A stretch of 64,000 bases of DNA from Lewinellaceae bacterium (GTDB lineage Bacteria > Bacteroidota > Bacteroidia > Chitinophagales > Saprospiraceae), in assembly GCA_020636215.1 (NCBI GenBank), contig JACJYG010000004.1:620001-684000 (forward strand), written 5' to 3'. Each line of letters begins with the position of its first letter. The stretch's first letter is position 1. The notes beneath the pieces were generated by a model, which did no database searches, was not told where the DNA came from, and saw nothing but the letters and a program-made list of their open reading frames with translations. Both the position numbers and the translations under genes were made by a program. This document shows positions 1 to 7,197 of the stretch, in pieces.

Positions 1-1134
1 TACCGGGTGTTCGGTGGGCTGTCCTTCTACCAGCGCAAGGAAGTCAAAGACCTGATCGCTTATTTCCGCCTGGCCGTCAATCCCCATGATGACGAAGCGC
101 TGCGCCGGGTGATCAACTACCCCAAGCGGGGCATCGGCAACTCCTCCGTGGACAAGATAGCCGCACTGGCCGACCAACTGGATAAGCCGCTGTGGGAATG
201 CCTGGGCAACGTGCAGCTTGGCGCCCGCGCCCAGAATTCGATCAACGACTTCATCAAAATGGTCAAAACCTTCAGCCGGCGAGTCCCCACTGATACTGCA
301 CACGAACTGGCCGCTACCATCGCTAAACATTCCGGCATCCTGGATGAGCTGAAAAATGATACGACCGTGGAAGGGCTGGGCCGATTGGAAAACGTCAATT
401 CCCTGCTCGATGGCATCAAGTCCTTCGTTGAAGAAGATACCGTGATCGATACGGAAACGGCGCCGGATAAGTCGCTGGCCAGCTACCTGCAGAACATCGC
501 CCTGCTGACCGACCTCGACGAGAAAGAGATCGGCGAAGACCATGTCACCCTCATGTCGGTGCACTCGGCAAAGGGGTTGGAGTTCAAATCCGTCTTTGTG
601 GTTGGTTTAGAGGAGCAGCTCTTCCCCTCCTTCATGGCGATGGAAAGCGCCGATGGGCTGGATGAGGAACGCCGCTTGTTCTACGTGGCCATCACCCGCG
701 CCGAGCAATTCCTGACCCTGTCCTACGCCGTAAGCCGCTACCGCTTCGGCCAGATGCGGTACAATGAGCCCAGCCGCTTTCTGGAAGAGATTCCCAGCCC
801 TCATGTGGAAAGCACTTCCCACGTCCGCTCCCGGTCGACTTTTATGGAGGACAATAATGCCACGCCCAGTAGTAGCGGCGCCAGCGTGATGGGCAATTTC
901 AAGCGAAAGGCCCCGAACCCCGTCGTAAATATCGACCCCCGAGACTTCAACGCCGCTCCTTCCGACCAGATACAGGCGGGCATGAAGGTGCTGCACCTCA
1001 AGTTCGGCGAAGGCAAGGTGCTCAGCATCGACGGCGGCTCCAACAACCGGGTGGCCACCATCTTCTTCCCTCAATCCGACGAACCACAACAGCGGAGGAT
1101 TATGCTGAAGTTTGCAAAGTTGCAGATCCTGTAG
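1..1134 (+). CDS. UvrD/PcrA-type superfamily 1 DNA helicase, C-terminal part (5' end outside window)
   Basis: The reading frame is already open at base 1, so the N-terminal ATPase half lies outside the window. What remains is the 2A/2B region of an SF1A helicase (UvrD/PcrA/Rep), an ATP-driven 3'-5' DNA unwinding enzyme of repair and replication-fork maintenance. Helicase motif V is visible (VTLMSVHSAKGLEFKSVFVV, about residue 182 onward), and motif VI is EERRLFYVAITRA (about residues 221-233). The last 50 residues contain GMKVLHLKFGEGKVLSIDGG, the Tudor-like C-terminal module that in PcrA/UvrD contacts RNA polymerase. A linker rich in Ser, Asn and Pro precedes it. The stop at 1132-1134 is followed by a weak GTTCC/GGAAC hairpin. 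PcrA and UvrD cannot be told apart from this fragment. Confidence 0.95.
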   Translation, partial: YRVFGGLSFYQRKEVKDLIAYFRLAVNPHDDEALRRVINYPKRGIGNSSVDKIAALADQLDKPLWECLGNVQLGARAQNSINDFIKMVKTFSRRVPTDTAHELAATIAKHSGILDELKNDTTVEGLGRLENVNSLLDGIKSFVEEDTVIDTETAPDKSLASYLQNIALLTDLDEKEIGEDHVTLMSVHSAKGLEFKSVFVVGLEEQLFPSFMAMESADGLDEERRLFYVAITRAEQFLTLSYAVSRYRFGQMRYNEPSRFLEEIPSPHVESTSHVRSRSTFMEDNNATPSSSGASVMGNFKRKAPNPVVNIDPRDFNAAPSDQIQAGMKVLHLKFGEGKVLSIDGGSNNRVATIFFPQSDEPQQRRIMLKFAKLQIL

Positions 1135-1397
1135 TTCCGAACTCCATTTTGGAACAATGGGGGCAGAAAGGTCCAAAAGCGCTACGCCAACCCGGCAGTG
1201 TCCGAACCAGGATTTTTGGGATTAGTTGGATTACCTGGATTTGGAGATCCTTTCAGCAAGTTAGAAGGGCACAGAAAGTGGCTTTCTGACTGACATCCGA
1301 CTGCGTAAAGCAGCCATTTCGAGTGGCCTCTTCACTTTCCTGGGAAACAGTCCTCCTCAATTTTCAACCCCTGCCAAATGCCCAAATTGACCAATAA

Positions 1398-2357
1398 TCA
1401 AATTGTCAAGTCCTGCACACAACGACAGGAGAAACCCCAAGTCTTACTGAGGTTGTCGCGGAGCAACTTGCGGCCGTGTCCGTAGTAGTAGTAGTACCAC
1501 GCGTCGCCCGAACCATTCTCCGTAGCGCTCCAGTAGCGGCCATAGTTGCCAAGGTGGCTGAAGCCGCCATCAGTGTTCCGGGATCCACCAAGGAGTGCGG
1601 AAAAACCAGTACTGCCACCCTCAATTAAAGCCTTATAGGCACCTTCAGCCCCGCCATACTTATCGGGCAAGGCACTCCACTCCCTATCTGTCGGCAACCT
1701 CCAGCCTGGCGGACAGGCTTTTAATGCGGCCTCCCAGGTATACAACCTGCCGTACTTTTCGCCCTTCTTCGGGTCATCAGTATAGAACCAGCAGTCCTCG
1801 CCTACATCGTAGTTCAGGTTTTGGGCCATCCAGCGCAGGCCGTTGAGCTCTACGGTGCGGTAGGCCTGGCCGTCGCGGGAGTCAGTAAAAGTATTTGAGT
1901 GTTCGAGAAGTGAGAGTTTGGGAGTGGAGGAGCTAAGCGGTTGAGGTTGAGGCTTAGGTTGAGAAGGCTTTCTCTGAATTTGTTTCTTCTTTGGCTGAGG
2001 GGCCTGAGGCTCCTCTGGTTCAGATTCGGCCGGTTGCGCAAAATCCTTTTTCAGTTCCTCGATGCGTTCTAAGGCTTGTTCCCGGAAAGGCGTGTCTTTC
2101 CCGGCAAAACTCCGGAGACGGAAAAGAGAATCGCCGGCCTGCAGAAATTCACGCATGTATTCGAGCCGCTCTCCTAACCCCAGGGCCTGGCTGATGTTCT
2201 CGGCAGCGGGGAACTGCTCAGCGTATGCATCCAGGCGGAGGATCTTGGTATTGAGCTGGACGATGCTGTTTTCCGGCAAGGGTTCGATAGTGGCCCAGGC
2301 GGTTTGCCAGGGGGGGGGGGGCCTGCCGCAAGCGGAACACATACTGCCCCGAATCAT
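1398..2357 (-). CDS. FISUMP-domain half of a frameshifted caspase-FISUMP gene
   Basis: This frame continues the caspase gene downstream of the 12-base C run at 2310-2321. The open frame extends upstream to 2357 only by chance; native coding in this frame should start at the tract. After the junction comes a helical region of about 75 residues, then a charged linker rich in Pro, Gln, Lys and Ser. The last 150 residues form a FISUMP domain (Fibrobacter succinogenes major paralogous domain, C-type-lectin-like): DGQAYRTVELNGLRWMAQNL, CPPGWRLPTDREW, GRYWSATE and a terminal WGFSCRCVQD. A run of five Tyr codons (all TAC) lies at 1482-1496. FISUMP domains are usually found on surface or binding proteins; here it would be the presumed recognition or regulatory part of a caspase. 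Removing one C from the tract fuses the two halves into 559 residues. The alternative is a dead gene or a sequencing error. Confidence 0.8.
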   Translation of the reverse strand: MIRGSMCSACGRPPPPWQTAWATIEPLPENSIVQLNTKILRLDAYAEQFPAAENISQALGLGERLEYMREFLQAGDSLFRLRSFAGKDTPFREQALERIEELKKDFAQPAESEPEEPQAPQPKKKQIQRKPSQPKPQPQPLSSSTPKLSLLEHSNTFTDSRDGQAYRTVELNGLRWMAQNLNYDVGEDCWFYTDDPKKGEKYGRLYTWEAALKACPPGWRLPTDREWSALPDKYGGAEGAYKALIEGGSTGFSALLGGSRNTDGGFSHLGNYGRYWSATENGSGDAWYYYYYGHGRKLLRDNLSKTWGFSCRCVQDLTI

Positions 2358-3078
2358 CCCCTTTCACATTGAGCGGTTTAAACACCGGCGTCTGCCTGCC
2401 CTCCGTCGCCTGTTCCACCCGCTTGATGATTTCAGTAGCCAGTTCCTGGACGGACAAGTTGTCCTGGCTTTCTTTCAGATGTTTCAGCAGGGTAGCTGCA
2501 AAGGGGCTGTTCTCTCCCGGCTCCCCATCCAGCGCCCGCTCACGGCTGTGGCTGGCTGCCAGGCCCCAGCGGGAGCGCTTGGATTCATAACCTGGAGTGA
2601 CGGATTTATAAGAAGTGAACAGCGCGCCGGAAAAGCAGGCATCCGCAATCACAAAGGTGTGGAAACTATCGATGGCGTCGAGGTGGCGTTTGATCTCGTC
2701 GGTGGACAAGTACTCCCACTCATGGCCAGGCTGCGCATCAATAGGTACCCAGTAGCCGACCTTATCTTCGGTTTCCCCGTGGCCGGAAAAATAGATCACG
2801 AGGTTGTCCTCAGGCTTTATTTTACCCCTCAACGCCTTTAGCCGGGCGTGGATGTTGGGGCGGGTGGCTTCGGCATTGAAGAGGGTGGTGATCTTGTCCA
2901 GCTCGAACTCATACTGACGGGTAAGCACATCGATGAGCTCCCGGGCGTCCTTCACACAATTGTTCAGCTTCGGGCAATGGGCATACTCGTCAATGGCGAT
3001 TACCAGCAGGTGGTTTTTGCCCTGGGGTTCGACCCTGTCATCAGAGTGGAAGTCGATGCCTTTGTGTAGGTTTGCCAC
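2218..3078 (-). CDS. Caspase-like (peptidase C14) half of a frameshifted caspase-FISUMP gene
   Basis: A caspase/metacaspase fold (clan CD cysteine peptidase) is clear. The catalytic His lies in DNLVIYFSGHGE (about residue 100 from the start chosen here) and the catalytic Cys in FVIADACFSGAL (about residue 148). A typical first strand, NHLLVIAIDEY, leads the domain. As sequenced, the frame runs through a 12-C run and ends about 30 residues later at 2218 with non-conserved sequence, so the domain is complete but its C-terminal extension is lost. I chose the GTG at 3078. A TAnnTTTG promoter (TATATTTG, 3104-3097) lies inside the longer frame that begins with ATG at 3162, so that upstream ATG would precede the predicted transcript start. 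Bacterial caspases of this type often act as proteolytic effectors in conflict or cell-death modules; that role here is inferred. Confidence 0.85.
   Translation of the reverse strand: MANLHKGIDFHSDDRVEPQGKNHLLVIAIDEYAHCPKLNNCVKDARELIDVLTRQYEFELDKITTLFNAEATRPNIHARLKALRGKIKPEDNLVIYFSGHGETEDKVGYWVPIDAQPGHEWEYLSTDEIKRHLDAIDSFHTFVIADACFSGALFTSYKSVTPGYESKRSRWGLAASHSRERALDGEPGENSPFAATLLKHLKESQDNLSVQELATEIIKRVEQATEGRQTPVFKPLNVKGDDSGQYVFRLRQAPPPLANRLGHYRTLAGKQHRPAQYQDPPPGCIR
2310..2321. repeat. 12-base G/C homopolymer at the caspase-FISUMP junction
   Basis: Twelve consecutive G on the plus strand (C on the coding strand) lie exactly where the reading frame switches from caspase to FISUMP. In the caspase frame the tract reads A-P-P-P-L; with eleven C it would read A-P-P-P-W and continue into the FISUMP frame. 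Such tracts are classic slipped-strand sites, and also a classic source of assembly error. Confidence 0.9.
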
Positions 3079-3096
3079 CTTGGGTTTTAGTTTTTT

Positions 3097-3104
3097 CAAA
3101 TATA
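3097..3104 (-). promoter_or_regulatory. Bacteroidota -7 promoter element for the caspase gene
   Basis: TATATTTG on the minus strand matches the TAnnTTTG consensus of the primary sigma factor of Bacteroidota. It is followed by an A-rich leader and a GTG 18 bases below the element. The bases GTATATTTGAAAAAA are identical to the promoter core of the EAD-TIR gene at 23058-23072. No good TTG -33 element is seen at the proper spacing. Confidence 0.6.
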
Positions 3105-3153
3105 CTATTTTACGGGATTTTGGAGCGCTGAATCCAAATCCCGGCAATCCTCC

Positions 3154-3275
3154 GTAGGCCATAGCCTTGGCGAAGGCCTACCTAATCCCGAAAATCCCGG
3201 TTCAGACACCGGCGGGCCTTCTCGAAGCAGAAGCTTCAAGGTACGGGTGCTCCTTCTCCAACCGGAAGGTTGGAG
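3154..3275. repeat. Cluster of small hairpins upstream of the caspase gene
   Basis: Inverted repeats sit one after another: GTAGGCC/GGCCTAC (3154-3160 and 3175-3181) and CTCCAACC/GGTTGGAG with a four-base loop (3256-3263 and 3268-3275). The octamer GGTACGGG occurs twice, just before and just after the second hairpin. The cluster lies between the 3' end of the TonB-domain gene and the caspase coding region, and could end transcription of neither or either. Its function is unknown. Confidence 0.5.
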
Positions 3276-3283
3276 GTACGGGG

Positions 3284-4372
3284 TTACCTACAGATCACCG
3301 GCAACACCCCATCGTACCAATCCACCAGTGCGATCTCGCGCGCGAGAGTCAAGTCGGCGCAGGCTTCGGCGAAGCGTTGGAGGTCGATGTAAGCCTGTCC
3401 GCGCATGAGCAGTAAACTGGCGTCGTCAGGAAATAGGGCAATGGCCTGGGACATCTTCTCTAACCCGGCCTCCTTTTCCCCCTCATTGAACTGGCTCGCG
3501 CCTTCCTGAGCCAGGGCGGTGGCCTTTTCGTAATCCTGTACCCGCTGCTGGCAGCCCGCCGCTTTGGGGATGAAGGGTAGGCTAAGGTCGTAGGCAGCGG
3601 CAACGGGCCTGCCTTCGTAGGTCGCCGCTTCCCATTTATTGTAGGTGGAGGTGGCGGCATCGATGGCTTCATACCAGAAATCAAAACCCAGATTATTGTA
3701 GTCAACTAGGTCCAGGATGCGGGCTTCTCCGTTGGGGCGCACCAAAACCTGCACATCAATGCGGCCCACACGACAGCTATCTTCCCAACCATTGGGATAT
3801 TTCAGCCTTTCCGTGAGATAAGCTTCGAGCGCCTCTGCGCCCCCTTTGAATTCGAGCGGCTTTTCAAATTCGGTATAGACAGAATCGCGGCCGATGATGG
3901 TATAAGGCGGCAGTTCTTCCAGCTTGAACTTGATGGGCAGATTGAACTGAGCGCGGACGGCTTTGCCATCCTTTTGACCCGGCACCCATTTGATGTTAGC
4001 CTCATTCATTGCTTCCAGTAGCCGCAATACTTCCACGCCACAGCCCCCGCCAATATCGCGCAGCACCTGAAAATTGCTCAGGCTGCCGTCCTTTTCCACG
4101 ACAAAGCCGGCCACTACCGTGCCTTCATTGCCATTCTGACGTGCCTCCAAAGGGTATTGTATGTTCTGGTACATAAAGGACAACAGAGCCTGCTGTGCGC
4201 ATTGGTTCTTGGCCTCTATCGTCGTATCCAGCTTTTCACAAGCTGGGAAGCGAGGCATTTCCTCCAGGACTTTGTAGATAGTGGTATCCGTATCCGTCAC
4301 TGGCGTTTCCTGAGCCAGGGCCAGTGTAGCACCGTAATAACTGAAGAGCAAAATCAATATAGTAACTCTCAT
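3284..4372 (-). CDS. Secreted protein with two TonB C-terminal-like domains and TPR-like repeats
   Basis: The protein starts with a signal peptide (MRVTILILLFSYYGATLALA) when read from the ATG at 4372; a TTG five codons upstream is less likely. Two tandem domains resemble the TonB C-terminal fold. The first holds YPLEARQNGNEGTVVAGFVV and FQVLRDIGGGCGVEVLRLL; the second, weaker, holds YPNGWEDSCRVGRIDVQVLV. The last 100 residues are helical TPR-type sequence (SQAIALFPDDASLLLMRGQA, DLQRFAEACADL). Unlike a true TonB it has no uncleaved N-terminal membrane anchor with a proline-rich spacer, so energy transduction is doubtful; Bacteroidota have many such paralogs of unknown role. It lies 93 bases after the S37 peptidase on the same strand and is probably the last gene of that run. 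Confidence 0.75.
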   Translation of the reverse strand: MRVTILILLFSYYGATLALAQETPVTDTDTTIYKVLEEMPRFPACEKLDTTIEAKNQCAQQALLSFMYQNIQYPLEARQNGNEGTVVAGFVVEKDGSLSNFQVLRDIGGGCGVEVLRLLEAMNEANIKWVPGQKDGKAVRAQFNLPIKFKLEELPPYTIIGRDSVYTEFEKPLEFKGGAEALEAYLTERLKYPNGWEDSCRVGRIDVQVLVRPNGEARILDLVDYNNLGFDFWYEAIDAATSTYNKWEAATYEGRPVAAAYDLSLPFIPKAAGCQQRVQDYEKATALAQEGASQFNEGEKEAGLEKMSQAIALFPDDASLLLMRGQAYIDLQRFAEACADLTLAREIALVDWYDGVLPVICR

Positions 4373-4435
4373 GTTTTGTTTTTTCAAGGTTGAATATTTT
4401 TTCGGAGGGCGGGCCGGAGCCTACTTTCCATTTTT

Positions 4436-4463
4436 CCTACTGCCTACTGCCTACTGCCTACTG
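4436..4463. repeat. Four exact tandem copies of CCTACTG
   Basis: A 7-base unit is repeated exactly four times, ending 2 bases before the stop codon of the S37 peptidase (4466). It lies in the gap between that gene and the TonB-domain gene. A 7-base unit outside coding sequence can change copy number freely. Confidence 0.9.
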
Positions 4464-4465
4464 AA

Positions 4466-5746
4466 CTATTCCCCCATCCAGGCTTTCAATTGGCCGATGA
4501 GTTTTTTCTGATCCGCTTCGCTCATATTGCGAATGCGGGCCGAGCCGTGGTTCTGTCCCGGCATAATGTACCAGTGGGCGTCTACCTTATCAGAGGGCGG
4601 CACACGGGTTGCCGACCAGGTATCGGAACCACCATAAATATAGATAAAGCGGTTGCCCTGGGTTTCCAGCCAGTCGTATACTTTCCGCACGAGTGAAGGC
4701 TCGAAAGTCATTGGGGCTTTGCCAGGCATAAAAATTGCGCTGGGTTCGCCGGACAGCTCTTTGAGCAAGCCCTTGAAATCGTCGGTTTCATAACCATAAT
4801 ACCCCATCTGCGTGCCGGCCTGCCAGTAGTGAGACGCATAACCGTTCATCGTTTCGTCGTCGAAGAAGGCAATGCCGACCACTTCAACAAAGTGCTCCAG
4901 CAATTTGTCCAAATCGTCAGTTTTAGCATTGGGAATGGTGTTGCAATCGAAACCCATCTGCCAGAAGGAGAAGGGGTATTCCAGGATGCCGTATTCGAAG
5001 GCCTGTTCCAGGTTAAGGTAATTAAAGGACTCTTTGGCGCCTTTGGCGTACCAGCGCAGCAGTGGTAGTACTTTGTCACGCTCCTTGAGCAGGCGCACCT
5101 GCACCTGCCGAATGGCGTTGCGGCAGGCATCAGTGCCGACCGTATCCAGGAAGGCGTAGATGCGTTTGTCCTTAAGCTCCAGGTTGAGCGGAGCGACATA
5201 GGGGACGGAAGCAGCCACATCATCCGGGTAAAAATAGCGGTAGAAGAAGGTGGTTTGGCCGCCCTTGCTGATACCGGTGCTTACCCAGGCTTTGGGGTAA
5301 AGTTGTCCCAGCAATTGACGGATATGATGTAAGTCAGCTGTAGCTTGCTCCAGATTGAGGTAGGTATAATCGAGGCTATCCGGCATAGAAGCACCAAAAT
5401 AGCGATGTTCGACATCCACCTGATTGGCGCCGAGGTATTGTGTCAGTTCGTAGAGCCGGTTGGAGGGGCGACTATAGCCTTCCGTAGCGATCACCATGGG
5501 CGCATCGAAGCTGCGGTGCGACAGGAAGGCGCGCTGATAAAAATACCCCTTGCTGGGATCCTTGTGGTCGAGGGGTTGCCGGATGTTCAGCTCATACACA
5601 GCTTCAAAACCTATGGGAGTGTCCATCTTTTTGAAGATAACATCAGGCAGGTTAAATAGTGCCTGTTCAAGCGCAGCCGGCTGGGCCAGCAGCCAAGCCG
5701 GAAGAAAAAAGAGACAGGCGAAAAATAAAAATTTCGGGCTTTTCAT
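4466..5746 (-). CDS. Secreted S37-family serine peptidase (PS-10 / tripeptidyl aminopeptidase type)
   Basis: The 426-residue protein begins with a signal peptide (FLFFACLFFLPAWLLAQP). It shows the alpha/beta-hydrolase plan of peptidase family S37: a start region with YELNIRQPLDHKDPSKGYFY, then DVEHRYFGAS, the nucleophile elbow WVSTGISKGGQT (Ser about 160), an acid-loop candidate YIYGGSDTWSATR, and the catalytic His in MPGQNHGSARI. Family members release N-terminal tripeptides from extracellular proteins. The M19 dipeptidase gene lies 37 bases upstream on the same strand, so the two probably form an operon for degrading peptides outside the cytoplasm. S28 and S33 are the nearest alternative families; the overall motif spacing favours S37. 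Confidence 0.85.
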   Translation of the reverse strand: MKSPKFLFFACLFFLPAWLLAQPAALEQALFNLPDVIFKKMDTPIGFEAVYELNIRQPLDHKDPSKGYFYQRAFLSHRSFDAPMVIATEGYSRPSNRLYELTQYLGANQVDVEHRYFGASMPDSLDYTYLNLEQATADLHHIRQLLGQLYPKAWVSTGISKGGQTTFFYRYFYPDDVAASVPYVAPLNLELKDKRIYAFLDTVGTDACRNAIRQVQVRLLKERDKVLPLLRWYAKGAKESFNYLNLEQAFEYGILEYPFSFWQMGFDCNTIPNAKTDDLDKLLEHFVEVVGIAFFDDETMNGYASHYWQAGTQMGYYGYETDDFKGLLKELSGEPSAIFMPGKAPMTFEPSLVRKVYDWLETQGNRFIYIYGGSDTWSATRVPPSDKVDAHWYIMPGQNHGSARIRNMSEADQKKLIGQLKAWMGE

Positions 5747-5783
5747 TCCACTTCGATTTATCTGGTTTGGAAAAAGCTGTTGC

Positions 5784-7019
5784 TCACATTTTTTCAGCTA
5801 CCTGTTCCACCTCCTGCCACACCCTCCACACATTTTTGTAGCAGACTTTTGCGATGTCCTCCTCTGAATACCCGCGGCGAAGCAATTCATAGACCAGGTT
5901 AGGGTACTGGGATACATCTTTCAGGCCGGTAGGCAGCGAGTCCCCTACTCCATCGAAATCAGACCCCAGGCCGACGTGATCAATGCCGGCCAGCTCAACG
6001 ACATGTCCGATATGATCGGCTACTAATTGTACATCAGCAAAAAGCGTGGGGTTATCCTTCCGGAACTGCTCAATGAGGGGAGCGGCATCGGGAGAATCAT
6101 ACTCCAATCCTTCCTTCGCCAGTAGCGCCCTTAACTCCTCCCGTTTGTGGTCGTTTTGGGCGCTCAGCGCACCATCGAGAAAATCGGTGCCGAAGTTGAT
6201 CTGGATAACACCTCCGTTTTGGGCCATGCGGCGGATCATCTCATCGTTCATATTGCGTTCAAAGCCAGGGGTGTATTTCCGGCAGGATGAGTGGGAGGCA
6301 ATACATGGCGCAGCCGTTATTTCCATAACCTGCCAGAAAGTGCTGTCGGAGACGTGGGAAACATCCACCATTATACCCACCTTATTCATTTCCTGGACCA
6401 CCTCCCGCCCGAAGGGGCTCAGGCCATTCCAGGTATGAGTCGTGTCATAGGACGAATCGCAGATGTGGTTGTCCTTTGCATGGGTAAGGGTGATATAGCG
6501 AATGCCGCGATCGAAGAAATATTGGACGTTCTTCAAGTCGCCTTCAATAGGGGCGCCGTTTTCCATACCCATAGGCAAGGAGACGAGCCCTTTTTTAAAG
6601 TTGGCGTTGATTTCCGCCGGTGAACGGCCAGGAGCAAACTTATCGGGATAAGCCTGGATGATGCCTTGCACCATCTCGATAAGCGAATCGGCCAGCAATT
6701 TGGCCCGGCCATCCTGATAAGAGGAGGGGATATAAATGGACATAAAAGGAGCATCGAGGCCGCCTTTTTTGGCGCGCACATAGTCGAAATCGCCTTTGTC
6801 CGTTTCGATGGGAATTCCGATATACTCCCGCTCCAGCCGGAAGTTCTGCACCTTCAGCCGGTAGGGCAAGTCCACGTGGCCATCGGTGATGATGAACTTA
6901 TGGGCCAGCTTGTCCGCTTTTTTGTGCAGGCGGGCTTCAGAAGGTTGGGCCGAAGCCTTGGAGAAGCTAAAAAAGAAAGCTATAAAGGCCAGAAATGCCA
7001 CTTTGGACAAGTTGTTCAT
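5784..7019 (-). CDS. Secreted membrane dipeptidase (peptidase M19, renal dipeptidase type)
   Basis: A signal peptide (VAFLAFIAFFFSFSKASAQ) is followed by the M19 amidohydrolase barrel. The metal ligands can be followed in order: DGHVDLPY (His and Asp, about residues 46-49), the bridging Glu in MGMENGAPIEGD, His in MVDVSHVSD and His in CIASHSSCRKY. The late motif GIDHVGLGSDFDGVGD carries the conserved Asp. The family hydrolyses dipeptides, often with broad specificity including D-residues. Length (411) is normal. It is the first gene of the minus-strand run that continues with the S37 peptidase, and a TAnnTTTG element lies 23 bases before its ATG. Confidence 0.95.
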   Translation of the reverse strand: MNNLSKVAFLAFIAFFFSFSKASAQPSEARLHKKADKLAHKFIITDGHVDLPYRLKVQNFRLEREYIGIPIETDKGDFDYVRAKKGGLDAPFMSIYIPSSYQDGRAKLLADSLIEMVQGIIQAYPDKFAPGRSPAEINANFKKGLVSLPMGMENGAPIEGDLKNVQYFFDRGIRYITLTHAKDNHICDSSYDTTHTWNGLSPFGREVVQEMNKVGIMVDVSHVSDSTFWQVMEITAAPCIASHSSCRKYTPGFERNMNDEMIRRMAQNGGVIQINFGTDFLDGALSAQNDHKREELRALLAKEGLEYDSPDAAPLIEQFRKDNPTLFADVQLVADHIGHVVELAGIDHVGLGSDFDGVGDSLPTGLKDVSQYPNLVYELLRRGYSEEDIAKVCYKNVWRVWQEVEQVAEKM

Positions 7020-7041
7020 ATACCTCGATTTAAATTGGCAG

Positions 7042-7049
7042 CAAAATTA
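7042..7049 (-). promoter_or_regulatory. Probable -7 promoter element for the M19-S37 run
   Basis: TAATTTTG on the minus strand matches TAnnTTTG and leaves a short leader before the ATG at 7019. I see no TTG at the -33 distance. Confidence 0.5.
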
Positions 7050-7113
7050 CAGAATCCCACTGAGGAATTAGAGAAGGATATTTACAATACAGATGCGGGA
7101 AGAACTTAAAGGG

Positions 7114-7142
7114 GGATTGTTGGAGGACTGGATTGTTGGAGG
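7114..7142. repeat. Two 13-base direct repeats (GGATTGTTGGAGG)
   Basis: Exact copies at 7114-7126 and 7130-7142, 16 bases apart, in the gap between the FMN-binding protein gene and the M19 gene. No coding sense seen. Confidence 0.8.
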
Positions 7143-7197
7143 GTGTTTCTACATGCCCCAAAAGGAGGTGGTTAAAGTATTCACTACCTTTTGGGTT

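Noticed and set aside
2062..2841. 259-residue plus-strand frame opposite the caspase-FISUMP gene
   Set aside because: It is antisense to the caspase-FISUMP coding sequence, lacks any domain and has the composition of a shadow frame.
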